Below are positions 25,980 through 34,133 of a stretch of 64,000 bases of DNA, in pieces. The notes under the pieces are model-generated. The model did not search any database. It was not told the origin of the DNA and was given only the letters and a program-made list of their open reading frames with translations. The stretch spans positions 2,790,001 to 2,854,000 of the forward strand of contig NZ_FNTG01000001.1 of the NCBI RefSeq assembly GCF_900104795.1, in the 5' to 3' direction. Each line of letters begins with the position of its first letter. The first letter of the stretch is position 1. The stretch comes from Burkholderia sp. WP9 (GTDB lineage Bacteria; Pseudomonadota; Gammaproteobacteria; Burkholderiales; Burkholderiaceae). The position numbers and the translations under genes are program-made.

Positions 25980-27041
25980 ATGCCCAACGACATCCCAGAG
26001 CCGCAAGCCATTTGTAACGACGTCACCCGCAGCGCGATCTTTATCGTCGCGACGATCGAAGCCCGCAACGACCAGGCAGAAAAGGTACGCGCATGGTGCG
26101 GCGACGTCGCCGCTCTCGTGCGCTCTGTCGGCAAGCGGGTTCCCGCCGGCAATCTGTCGTGCGTGTGCGCCTTCGCCTCCGACGCGTGGGACACCCTGTT
26201 CGGCGCCCCTCGGCCCGCCTCCCTGCATCCGTTCCGGGAGTTCGGCTCGGGTGAGCGCCGGGCAGTCGGCACGGCGGGCGACGTGCTGCTGCATATTCGC
26301 GCCGACCACATGGATCTCTGTTTCGAGCTAGCCACGCAGCTACTGGGCGCACTCGGCGACGCAATCACCGTGATCGACGAAGTTCACGGTTTTCGCTACT
26401 TCGATATGCGCGCCATGGTGGGATTCGTCGACGGCACGGAAAACCCGACGGGTCGCGCCGCCAATGAATTTACCTTGATCGGTGACGAAGATCCGGAGTT
26501 CGAGGGCGGCAGTTATGTTGTCGTGCAGAAATACCTGCACGACATGACGGGCTGGAACGCGCTTTCCGTCGAGACTCAGGAACGCATTATCGGCCGCACG
26601 AAACTGTCCGACATCGAACTCGACGAAGCGGTGAAACCGTCCTGCTCGCACAGTTCGCTCACCACCCTCACCGAGAACGGCAAGGAAGTGAAGATACTGC
26701 GCGACAACATGCCGTTCGGCAAACCCGGCTCGGGCGAGTTCGGCACCTACTTCATCGGCTATGCCCGCTCGCCCGCGCCGATCGAGCAGATGCTGGAAAA
26801 CATGTTCGTTGGGCGGCCGCCGGGCAATTACGACCGGCTGCTCGACTATAGCCGCGCGGTGACCGGCGGCCTCTTCTTCGTCCCGTCGGCGACCCTGCTT
26901 GAAGAACTCGCAGACCGCGATCCACAAACCGCCGCTGCTGCCGATGTCGAACAGCAGACCGATACGTCTTCGTCCGCAGAGCCGCATGAAGCCGGCTCGT
27001 TGAACATTGGCTCTCTCAAGGGAACGTCCCAATATGAGTAA
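25980..27041 (+). CDS. DyP-type peroxidase, encapsulin cargo
   Basis: This 353-residue haem peroxidase has the family GxxDG motif in GFVDGTENP (residues 148-156, catalytic Asp151). Its proximal His is in KPSCSHSSLTTL (His223) and its distal Arg in ILRDNMPFG (Arg240). After an Ala/Glu-rich linker the C-terminus carries GSLNIGSLKG, the targeting peptide that docks DyP inside family-1 encapsulin shells. The shell gene overlaps by 8 nt downstream, so the two are translationally coupled. The pair should form an oxidative-stress nanocompartment. Confidence 0.95.
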   Translation: MPNDIPEPQAICNDVTRSAIFIVATIEARNDQAEKVRAWCGDVAALVRSVGKRVPAGNLSCVCAFASDAWDTLFGAPRPASLHPFREFGSGERRAVGTAGDVLLHIRADHMDLCFELATQLLGALGDAITVIDEVHGFRYFDMRAMVGFVDGTENPTGRAANEFTLIGDEDPEFEGGSYVVVQKYLHDMTGWNALSVETQERIIGRTKLSDIELDEAVKPSCSHSSLTTLTENGKEVKILRDNMPFGKPGSGEFGTYFIGYARSPAPIEQMLENMFVGRPPGNYDRLLDYSRAVTGGLFFVPSATLLEELADRDPQTAAAADVEQQTDTSSSAEPHEAGSLNIGSLKGTSQYE

Positions 27042-27837
27042 CCTGCATCGCGAGCTCGCCCCAATCTCCCGTGCTGCCTGGTCGCAGATCGAAGACGAAG
27101 TGGCGCGCACCTTCAGACGCAGCGTCGCCGGCCGTCGCGTGGTCGACGTCAAGGGTCCTGGCGGCACCGAACTGTCGGGCGTCGGCACCGGGCATCAGAC
27201 CGCGATCGCCGCGCCGCAGCAGGGCGTCGTGGCGAAACTGGCGGAGGTCAAGAGCCTCGTCGAGTTGACCGTGCCGTTCGAATTGCAGCGCGAGGCAATC
27301 GACAGTGTCGTGCGCGGCGCGAAAGATGCTGACTGGCAGCCCGCGAAAGAAGCAGCAAAACAACTCGCCTACGCCGAAGACCGCGCGATTTTCGACGGCT
27401 ATCAGGCTGCGGGCATCGGCGGGATTCGCGATGGTTCGTCCAATCCGCCGCTCGCCCTGCCGGCCGACGTTAGCGACTATCCGAACGCCATCAGTAACGC
27501 TCTCGAACAACTGCGGCTCGCCGGCGTGGACGGCCCCTATTCCGTGCTGCTCGGCGCCGATGCGTACACCGCATTGGGCGAGGCACGCGACCAGGGTTAT
27601 CCGGTTATCGAGCACATCAAGCGGATTGTGAACGGCGACATCATCTGGGCACCCGCGCTCGCCGGCGGCAGCGTGCTGTCCACACGCGGCGGCGACTTCG
27701 AGTTACACCTCGGCGAAGACCTGTCTATCGGCTACACGAGCCATACGGACACCGTGGTGCGACTTTATCTGCGCGAAACACTGACATTTTTGATGCTGAC
27801 GAGCGAAGCATCGGTTTCAGTGACGCAGGTGGAATGA
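27034..27837 (+). CDS. Encapsulin shell protein, family 1
   Basis: This 267-residue HK97-fold shell protein (linocin/CFP29 type) begins MSNLHRELAPISRAAWSQIE. It contains RRVVDVKGPGGTELSGVGTG, the P-domain stretch IFDGYQAAGIGGI and the C-terminal ETLTFLMLTSEASV, all characteristic. Sixty copies are expected to form a ~24-nm T=1 cage. The ATG at 27034 lies inside the last codons of the DyP gene. Upstream in-frame starts would read into the cargo peptide and are unlikely. Confidence 0.95.
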   Translation: MSNLHRELAPISRAAWSQIEDEVARTFRRSVAGRRVVDVKGPGGTELSGVGTGHQTAIAAPQQGVVAKLAEVKSLVELTVPFELQREAIDSVVRGAKDADWQPAKEAAKQLAYAEDRAIFDGYQAAGIGGIRDGSSNPPLALPADVSDYPNAISNALEQLRLAGVDGPYSVLLGADAYTALGEARDQGYPVIEHIKRIVNGDIIWAPALAGGSVLSTRGGDFELHLGEDLSIGYTSHTDTVVRLYLRETLTFLMLTSEASVSVTQVE

Positions 27838-27877
27838 GCAGGTTGAGCGGCTCGATGTTCCGGTAAGGCCTCACCCG

Positions 27878-27907
27878 GCTGAATGCCGTTCTGGTCCGGC
27901 ATTCAGC
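27878..27907 (+). terminator. Hairpin after the encapsulin gene
   Basis: A perfect 11-bp stem, GCTGAATGCCG with CGGCATTCAGC, encloses an 8-nt loop about 40 nt after the encapsulin stop. No clear T-run follows, so it may stabilise the 3' end rather than act as an efficient intrinsic terminator. Confidence 0.5.
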
Positions 27908-28062
27908 GCCTTCCTCTGCGCAGTGATTCAATCACATCATGGTTAGCATAACGAACCCTGAATCCGTCCATGCATTTTATGAACGGACTGCGCAGAAGGG
28001 AATATTGATTTTCCAGTGTTAAGCATTGGCGGATCGAACCGACACGTATCACCGGAAGGCCA

Positions 28063-28443
28063 TCATTTGCCGGCCTCGCGGCGACTCTGTTCCTCGACAG
28101 TGAAAATAGCTTCCGGCGTAACTTCGAGCCGAGCTTTCGGTATCGGCAGACCGCTCCCGTCGGAAAGCCCGTAGGTGCCTTCCTTGATCTTCTGCAACGC
28201 GCGCTCGATGTCCGCGATGCGGTGGTCGTTCACGTCACGCAGCGCCTGGTTGACCTCCTTCTGGGCCATTGACTGCGCTTCGTCCTCGTACTCCTCCGCC
28301 TCATCGCCATGCTGGTCCTGCGTTGCCTGCTCGTCGGCGAGCGTGTTCTCCTCCCCGCCCAGCAGTTCCCGGCGAAGCGCCTCGAGGCGCTCGCACTGCT
28401 GCGCGATGAACCCCTCACTCAACTCACCCTGTTGCTCCGCCAT
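28063..28443 (-). CDS. DksA/TraR-like protein lacking the zinc cysteines
   Basis: This 126-residue acidic protein has a long N-terminal coiled coil (FIAQQCERLEALRRELL to VNQALRDVNDHRIADIERAL). The DksA-type end reads GTYGLSDGSGLPIPKARLEV. In DksA/TraR proteins this segment is normally YGxCxxCGxxIPxxRLEA; here both Cys positions are replaced (Ser and Gly). The fold may hold without zinc, as in known Cys-less DksA2-type proteins. It may bind the RNA polymerase secondary channel in stress. The start follows GGGAGAG. Confidence 0.8.
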   Translation of the reverse strand: MAEQQGELSEGFIAQQCERLEALRRELLGGEENTLADEQATQDQHGDEAEEYEDEAQSMAQKEVNQALRDVNDHRIADIERALQKIKEGTYGLSDGSGLPIPKARLEVTPEAIFTVEEQSRREAGK

Positions 28444-28739
28444 GATTCTCTCCCTTGCGTCGATTCGCTTTGCACGCGGTAGCGTGAAGCGTCACTCACC
28501 CAACTCCCGAAATGCGTGGCCATTCAGCTTCTCGTCTTGAAGTCTACGAGCAAGTCATGCCCAAGTGAAGCTGGGCTTCGCCGATGGGAGCGATTGACGG
28601 CATGCGCGCGGCGCTTTGCCGTTCAGGCCGAATATCCCGCTGTCGGCATGATGGAATTGCGGCATGATGGCTTCTTCTGAGAAGCATGCGCGCTGAATGC
28701 GGGCGGATGCCGATCACGAACGCTGCAAAGGAGAAAACG

Positions 28740-29054
28740 ATGCCAATATGCACAGTTTCTTACGGCGAGTTTGAAATCGTGGTGCGGCCTGAACTTAACG
28801 AGCGCGGCGCCTGGGTTGCGAGTGTGAGCGTCAGCCGAGGCGCGGGAGCCGCAGTCTACGACCGTCCGATGACGACCCAACCGGAATGGCTGACTGAAGA
28901 GGAAGCCACGAGAGACGGGGTCGAATGGGCTTACAGGTTCGTCGATCAAGACTTGAATGCGCGACAACCCCACTCCAGCGTTGCCGAGCGCTCCCGAGCG
29001 GAAACCTGGTTCCGTGACGTCGAGCAATCGCGCAGCGCCAAGCCCACCCCATAG
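28740..29054 (+). CDS. 104-residue hypothetical protein
   Basis: The ATG at 28740 follows AAAGGAG at good spacing. The protein (MPICTVSYGEFEIVVRPELN) has a beta-rich front, a WLTEEEATRDGVEWAYRFVD helix, and a charged end. It looks like a single small alpha/beta domain of cytoplasmic type. I do not recognise a named family. Similar short proteins accompany stress genes in Burkholderia. Confidence 0.6.
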   Translation: MPICTVSYGEFEIVVRPELNERGAWVASVSVSRGAGAAVYDRPMTTQPEWLTEEEATRDGVEWAYRFVDQDLNARQPHSSVAERSRAETWFRDVEQSRSAKPTP

Positions 29055-29098
29055 GGACACAAGGGCGCAACATCGTGCCCGGTAGGCTTGCGTAGCGA

Positions 29099-29175
29099 GC
29101 GTGAGACCGGGCGCACTCAAGACACGCGCCTGTCTTCCGTCAGCCACGACAAGCCAGGTAAGGTTGGTCATCATG
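29099..29175 (-). pseudogene. Truncated host-attachment-protein family remnant
   Basis: Behind a strong GGAGG site the frame starts MMTNLTWLVVADGRQARVLS, the characteristic N-terminus of the host attachment protein family (baeRF-like). Similarity ends after about 25 codons. The frame then runs antisense to the hypothetical gene at 28740. The rest of the gene has been lost. No other gene is visible between 29055 and 29490. Confidence 0.45.
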
Positions 29176-29490
29176 CACCTCCAGAACAGGAATTTCCCGG
29201 GTTTGACGACGCTCGCTTTGACTGGCCGGCCGCTCCCGGCACGGCCGGCATGCCCAGGGATAGCCCTGACTTTCCCGCCAATTCGCGCCGACGTGTCTTG
29301 ATTCGACTGCAGGATGGCGGTTTCGCGCGCTATGGCAGTGTATTGCGTCGACAATACACGGTGTTACGCTCAGGAAAGCAGCCTTCGCGGCAGTGAGCCG
29401 CCGTTCAGCGGCAAAATCAGCAGCTATCAGAACATACCGCGAAGCGCGATTGCCTACGAGAGGCGAAACATCGCTGCGGGAGCGACTGCG

Positions 29491-30093
29491 ATGCAAATCA
29501 AAACATATACCGTACTGACGCTAGTGGTGTGTAGCAGTGCTGCCTTCGCATGGCAGCCGCTCACCTATCCGATTCGAAGTCAAAGCCCTTACCAGCGCAG
29601 TATCGACAACGCAACGTGTTACGCGGCGGCGAACAAGCAGACCAAGGTCAACATCACCCGGGAACCGCAGATTCCGCCACGCAAGCCGGCTGCCACCAAG
29701 AACTCGTCGACGGGTGTGCCGTCGCGACCGCCATTGCCTTCCAGCAGTTTCTCGAGCGCGCCGATTGGCGCCAGCATGCCGGCCGCGGCCGCCGCAGCAG
29801 GCGCAAGCGCGCCCGCCGCTACCACGGCTGCTACGCCGCCGACCAAAGGTGCTTCGGCGCCCAAGGCCGCGAGCGCTCCGCTGGCGGGAACTACGACTAC
29901 GGCGGCATCGGCGACATCTGCGACAAGCGCGGAAAACGGCGCCTCGGAAACGGCGGCTGCGAGTGCGGCCCAGGTGGCTGCGGCATCCGGTGTGAAGCTG
30001 CCGCCTCTGCCGGCGCCCGAGCCGCCAATGACACAGTATTGGGCCGCGTATGGCGCGTGCATGCAAGCGCGGGGTTACGTAGTCGCACAGTAA
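29491..30093 (+). CDS. Secreted Ala/Pro-rich protein
   Basis: This 200-residue precursor has a signal peptide MQIKTYTVLTLVVCSSAAFA. A short Tyr/Gln-rich conserved segment contains one Cys (NATCYAAANKQTKV). A long low-complexity Ala/Ser/Thr/Pro stretch follows (residues about 95-175), and the C-terminal segment is MTQYWAAYGACMQARGYVV with a second Cys. The two ends look like a small folded module joined by a flexible linker. Function unknown; the same end motif occurs in small exported proteins of Burkholderia. Confidence 0.65.
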   Translation: MQIKTYTVLTLVVCSSAAFAWQPLTYPIRSQSPYQRSIDNATCYAAANKQTKVNITREPQIPPRKPAATKNSSTGVPSRPPLPSSSFSSAPIGASMPAAAAAAGASAPAATTAATPPTKGASAPKAASAPLAGTTTTAASATSATSAENGASETAAASAAQVAAASGVKLPPLPAPEPPMTQYWAAYGACMQARGYVVAQ

Positions 30094-30172
30094 CCTTGCT
30101 TGCAAGCTTCGTTACGGTGCCTTGTTTTTCTGATTGTGGCGCCGGCATTCGACGCCCCTTTGCGACACGGCG

Positions 30173-31417
30173 ATGCTTAGCGACTTGACCTCCGATCAGC
30201 ACGATCCATCCCGATGCGGACACTGCGGTGTCCCGCTAGCAGGTCGCTTCACGCCTTGTCCTTCGTGTCATCAGTGGCCGCACGAGTCGCTCGGCGCGCG
30301 CGCTGCCCCGCGTTCTTCCCTGCAAGTCCCGTTACACGAGCCGCTGAACGACTCACAGCCGCTGGTGGACAGCCGACTGCCCATCCGCAAGATCTGGAGT
30401 CCGTCCTCGCGCGCGCTGGTCAATCCTTATGAGTTCGTCGAGAAACCCGTCGTCGCGGTGCCTACGTATCAACGGTTGCGCCAGCCACTCGTGCTGGCCG
30501 CGTCGGTGCTGGTGGTGACATCCGCGGTGTATCTGGGTTTCATCCGTAGCAATGACTCGAAGGTCGGCACACCTATTGGGGTCTCCGGCAAGGTGCAGAC
30601 ACAGCGTGTCGCGCCGCTTGCCGTCTTGCCCCAGAAGTCCGCGCCGGCGGGCGCCCAGCGATCCGCGACCGCCCTGCCTCAGAAACCCGCGACCATCCTC
30701 GCGCAGAAACCCGTTGTCGCTGTCCCGCAGAAACCCGTTGCCGCTGCCCCGCAGAAGCCCGTTACCGCTCTCGCGCAGAAGCCCGTGGTCACGCTCCCGC
30801 AGAAGCCCGTTGCCGCCCTCGCGCAGCAGCCCGTTGCCGCTCTCCCGCAGAAACCCGTGGCGACCGTAGCCGCACAGAAACCTACGACGGTCGCCGCGCT
30901 TCGGCCCGCGCCGGCGCGCTCGCCACCGATTCCGCCACCGGCCGCTTCACCGCCGCTCGCGCGCCGCGTCGCATCCGTTGAGCCCGGCGCGAAAAGCGAT
31001 TCGGGCGGCCAGTCAGGCAAGCCACCGGATAAGGTACGCGCGGACGTGTCCCGGCATCTGCGCGCCGCGCGCGCCAATCTTCAGGAGAACAATTTATCGG
31101 CAACCAAAGCGCGCCTCGCGGCGGCGATTGCCGCGCAACCGGATAATCGCGACGCGTTGAATATACGCTCGACGCTGAGCGCGCGCGAACAGCAACGCGA
31201 TGCGTTATTGAGTCTCGCGCGAGGCTGCGGATATATCGCGCGATGGACGTGTGTCTCGCACAACGCCGGCACCGCGCTGCAGATCGATTCCAGCAGCAAG
31301 GAAGCTCAGCGTCTTGTCACGCTTGCGCAGCGCGAGACTGAACTCCAGATGCCGCCGGCCGCGGAACCCGCCCCCGAGTCGGTACCCGACACACGCGACC
31401 TCACCAGCCATCACTGA
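30173..31417 (+). CDS. Zinc-ribbon membrane protein with an octapeptide-repeat linker
   Basis: The 414-residue protein starts MLSDLTSDQHDPSRCGHCGV. An N-terminal CxxC...CxxC zinc ribbon (Cys15, 18, 29, 32) is followed by one transmembrane helix (LVLAASVLVVTSAVYLGFI). Then comes a Pro/Ala linker of eight QKPVxAxP octapeptides and a C-terminal helical, TPR-like domain (LRAARANLQENNLSATKARL and LNIRSTLSAREQQRDALLSL) with two Cys. The C-terminal part probably lies in the periplasm. The layout recalls cell-envelope assembly proteins, but the role is unknown. Confidence 0.65.
   Translation: MLSDLTSDQHDPSRCGHCGVPLAGRFTPCPSCHQWPHESLGARAAPRSSLQVPLHEPLNDSQPLVDSRLPIRKIWSPSSRALVNPYEFVEKPVVAVPTYQRLRQPLVLAASVLVVTSAVYLGFIRSNDSKVGTPIGVSGKVQTQRVAPLAVLPQKSAPAGAQRSATALPQKPATILAQKPVVAVPQKPVAAAPQKPVTALAQKPVVTLPQKPVAALAQQPVAALPQKPVATVAAQKPTTVAALRPAPARSPPIPPPAASPPLARRVASVEPGAKSDSGGQSGKPPDKVRADVSRHLRAARANLQENNLSATKARLAAAIAAQPDNRDALNIRSTLSAREQQRDALLSLARGCGYIARWTCVSHNAGTALQIDSSSKEAQRLVTLAQRETELQMPPAAEPAPESVPDTRDLTSHH
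30680..30871 (+). repeat. Eight in-frame 24-bp repeats
   Basis: Eight consecutive 24-nt units starting CAG-AAR-CCC (one starts CAG-CAG) encode QKP(V/A)xxxx octapeptides. Unit length is constant and divergence is mostly synonymous. This fits expansion by slippage or recombination under coding constraint, so copy number may vary between strains. Confidence 0.85.
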
Positions 31418-31480
31418 TGGCACAGTCAGTTGCAAGCCGGTCATGAACCAACGACGACGAACGCTTGCGGGTGACGCGCC

Positions 31481-32557
31481 CTAACGGGCCGACACGGCAA
31501 GGCTTACCTGACGCGCGATCGCGCGATAACGGTCGGCGGTATCCCTGAGCGTCAAGCCAGTCAGCGAACGTTGCGCCCGCTCCTGCCCCAATGCGGCAAT
31601 CACTGCGTCGGCGTAGCACTGCACATTGTCTGTATCGATCAGCTGGACACCCGGAAAGCCGTTCGCGAATGCGAAGGCCGGAATCTTGCTCGCCACGATC
31701 GGCACGCCGGAGGCCAACGCCTCGAGAAATGCCACACTGTGCGCCTCGGATTCCGACGGCATGACGAACACGTTCGACTCGGACAGCACAGTGGCGACGT
31801 CGGTGCGCGGGCCCGCGACCACGACGCGTTCCGCAATGCCAAGCGTTTTCGCCAGCGCAATGACCGCGCGCTGATAGTCCGGGTCTTCGACCACGCCGTA
31901 CAGCATAAGACGTGCGTCTTTCCCCCGCCTGAGTACTTCGCTGAAAGCCCGCACCGTCGCAAGCTGATTCTTCACTGCCGCGTACCGGCCGATCTGCACC
32001 ACCTGCGCCGCACGGCCGTCGCGCTCCGCGCCGTCAGTGAACGAAAAGCGTTCGAGGTCCACGCCGTTCGGCACTACGGTCATGGAAGGATGCGGCCCGA
32101 TGGCCTGCACGTAGTCCGTCACGCCCTGCTCCGAAACGCCGATCACCACGCGGGCACGTCCCGAGAGGATATGCTCGACGCGCCGGAACAGCGGGCGCTC
32201 GAAGTCGTTGGTCGCCGAATGCATGACGTACACCACCGGCACGCGCAGCGGCAACGCACGCGCGTAGAACGACGGAATGGTCGCGTGCGCAAAAATCACA
32301 TCCGGGCGAAAGCGCCGCACCGCGGCGAACAGATGACATAGCTTGATGAGCGCGCGATGCCGCCGCTGCGGAAATACGCACTCCACGCCATGGCGCTCCA
32401 ATTCGTCCTGCAGGGGCGCGAATTCCGCATGCGCCGGCAACAGCGAAGCCACGCACACCGCCATGCCCTCGGCGCACTGATCGAGCGCGAGGTCTTTCGC
32501 CAGGACTTCGGCCCCCGACAGGCGCGGTGCAAGGACCAGATGGAATACGCGCATCAT
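31481..32557 (-). CDS. GT4 glycosyltransferase (left border of EPS locus)
   Basis: This 358-residue GT-B enzyme begins MMRVFHLVLAPRLSGAEVLA. The C-terminal nucleotide-sugar domain shows VVQIGRYAAVKNQLATVRAF and the E-x7-E type motif in SESEAHSVAFLEALASGVPI. Its start overlaps the wzx stop by 4 nt (ATGA), so the two are coupled. It is clearly paralogous to the GT4 gene at 62020-63105, sharing the opening PRLSGAEVL motif and the ending DTADRYxxIAR. It should add one sugar of the exopolysaccharide repeat. Sugar specificity cannot be read. Confidence 0.87.
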   Translation of the reverse strand: MMRVFHLVLAPRLSGAEVLAKDLALDQCAEGMAVCVASLLPAHAEFAPLQDELERHGVECVFPQRRHRALIKLCHLFAAVRRFRPDVIFAHATIPSFYARALPLRVPVVYVMHSATNDFERPLFRRVEHILSGRARVVIGVSEQGVTDYVQAIGPHPSMTVVPNGVDLERFSFTDGAERDGRAAQVVQIGRYAAVKNQLATVRAFSEVLRRGKDARLMLYGVVEDPDYQRAVIALAKTLGIAERVVVAGPRTDVATVLSESNVFVMPSESEAHSVAFLEALASGVPIVASKIPAFAFANGFPGVQLIDTDNVQCYADAVIAALGQERAQRSLTGLTLRDTADRYRAIARQVSLAVSAR

Positions 32558-33867
32558 GGGGTCCTCGTTGTCAACGTCCTGAACAGCATCCACGCGGCGG
32601 CGCAGCCGAGGCCGAGCGTCATGGACCAGGCAATGCCCGTCACGCCCCACCAGTGAACGGCGGGAGGCGCGCTCAGCAGCAGCACCACGACCTGGATCGC
32701 CGATGCGTGCACGGTGGCTTTCGCGTCGCCCACCGCGCGCAGATAAGCCACCAGTACCGCGATCAACGCACCGATCGCCATGTTGATCACGAGGATTTTG
32801 AAGAGCGGCACCGCCGGCAGCCACGCCGCGCCGAGAACCAGCGAGAAGAGCGGCTCGGCGACCAGCCTCAGCAGCGCGACGAAACCGGTGAGCCCGATTG
32901 CGACCACCAGCAGATAGATCTTGATGACGCGCGCCGCCGACTGCGGATTGCGCCGGTAATGAGCCGCGAACGTGGGGAACAGGTATTGCGACATGGCGAT
33001 CGCGGCGTCCGCGAGCAGCATCTGTGCGAGCCGCGACGACATCTGATAGCTGCCCAGTTGAGCCGGCCCGAGCAGCTTGCCGACCACCACCTTGTCGAAC
33101 TGGTTGAGCAGCAGGTTGATCACGCTGCTGGCCCAGATCCAGCGGCTGAAGCCGACATAGTGGCCGATGCCCGACCACACGGCGCGGATCGGCGGGCGCG
33201 GTTTCATGGTCGCCCAGGTCAGCGTGCTTTTCAGGCTTTCGCCTGCCACGAGGCCGAGCAGCACGGACGCAGCGCCCGCGCCGAAATACGCGAGCACGAG
33301 CCCGACCGAGCAATCGACGAACGCCGCCGCCACCTCCACCCCGGCGATGTGCTGGAACCGCCGCTCGCGCTGCACCACGTAATAAGCAGGCGAAGCCAGC
33401 CCGCGCAGCAAAGGCAACAGCGCGGCGAGCTGGATCAATACCAACGAGCCGTTCAGGTGAAACTGATCGCTCAGCAATGGGGCGAGCGCGACCAGCAGCA
33501 GCGAGATGAGCACGCCTCGCGCCGTCAATGTCGTCCACAGCGCGCCGAGTTGCGAGCGCGACGGCGGATGTTCGCCTTGAATGACCGCTTGCGCCAGCCC
33601 GGTGTCGGACAACGCCTCGGCAATCGCCACCGCGAGCAAAGCCACGCTCACGCTGCCGATCGCCGCCGGCCCGAGCATCCGCCCGATCGCAAGAAATTTG
33701 ATCGCTACAAGTCCACGCACAGCGAACTGTTGCAGCAGGACCCACGTCGCCGCACTCGCGCCGAAGCTGCCCGCCATCGAGAACGCCGGAAGCCTGATCG
33801 CCCGCAAGCTATCTCTCCGTCGAATCGCAGCGCCGGTGAATCGGCCACGCACAGCGATTTCACGCAT
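32554..33867 (-). CDS. wzx: Wzx-type polysaccharide flippase
   Basis: This 437-residue protein has about 12 helices and belongs to the polysaccharide transport branch of the MOP superfamily (PST/MviN-like). It contains LLLNQFDKVVVGKLLGPAQL and MSQYLFPTFAAHYRRNPQSA, characteristic of that branch. It should flip the undecaprenyl-linked repeat unit made by this locus. The likely start is either the ATG at 33867 or an internal Met (MAGSFGASAATW) 30 codons later. It is translationally coupled to the GT4 gene downstream. Confidence 0.85.
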   Translation of the reverse strand: MREIAVRGRFTGAAIRRRDSLRAIRLPAFSMAGSFGASAATWVLLQQFAVRGLVAIKFLAIGRMLGPAAIGSVSVALLAVAIAEALSDTGLAQAVIQGEHPPSRSQLGALWTTLTARGVLISLLLVALAPLLSDQFHLNGSLVLIQLAALLPLLRGLASPAYYVVQRERRFQHIAGVEVAAAFVDCSVGLVLAYFGAGAASVLLGLVAGESLKSTLTWATMKPRPPIRAVWSGIGHYVGFSRWIWASSVINLLLNQFDKVVVGKLLGPAQLGSYQMSSRLAQMLLADAAIAMSQYLFPTFAAHYRRNPQSAARVIKIYLLVVAIGLTGFVALLRLVAEPLFSLVLGAAWLPAVPLFKILVINMAIGALIAVLVAYLRAVGDAKATVHASAIQVVVLLLSAPPAVHWWGVTGIAWSMTLGLGCAAAWMLFRTLTTRTP

Positions 33868-34133
33868 CGCTGCGAACGCCGCCGGCGCATAATTAGTTAG
33901 ATTGCACCAGCAAGCTGGCGAAGTTTTTCATCGAATTCCATGCACGACCATACCGCGAGAGAATCGCCGACAACCGCCATCAGCTAGGCGGGTTCCGCCG
34001 CGGCCAACACCCCCTAGTACGTTAACCAACAAAGCGGGTCAAATTAGTGCTTCTACCCATTCCGGCGGTGCTAACGTTGCTCAGCCGACGCCGTTCAGAA
34101 ACAGGCGCACGAGCACTTTTTCACCCAACGTAA

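Noticed and set aside
30680..30871. CRISPR array
   Set aside because: The 24-bp units are contiguous, in frame and without spacers; they encode octapeptides. No CRISPR array or cas gene is seen in the window.
31481..33745. 754-codon frame spanning the GT4 and wzx genes
   Set aside because: The front half is out of frame with wzx and has no protein-like composition; only the part from 32557 leftward is the real GT4 gene.
32527..33900. 457-codon plus-strand frame opposite wzx
   Set aside because: Arg/His/Glu-rich antisense shadow of a membrane protein gene.
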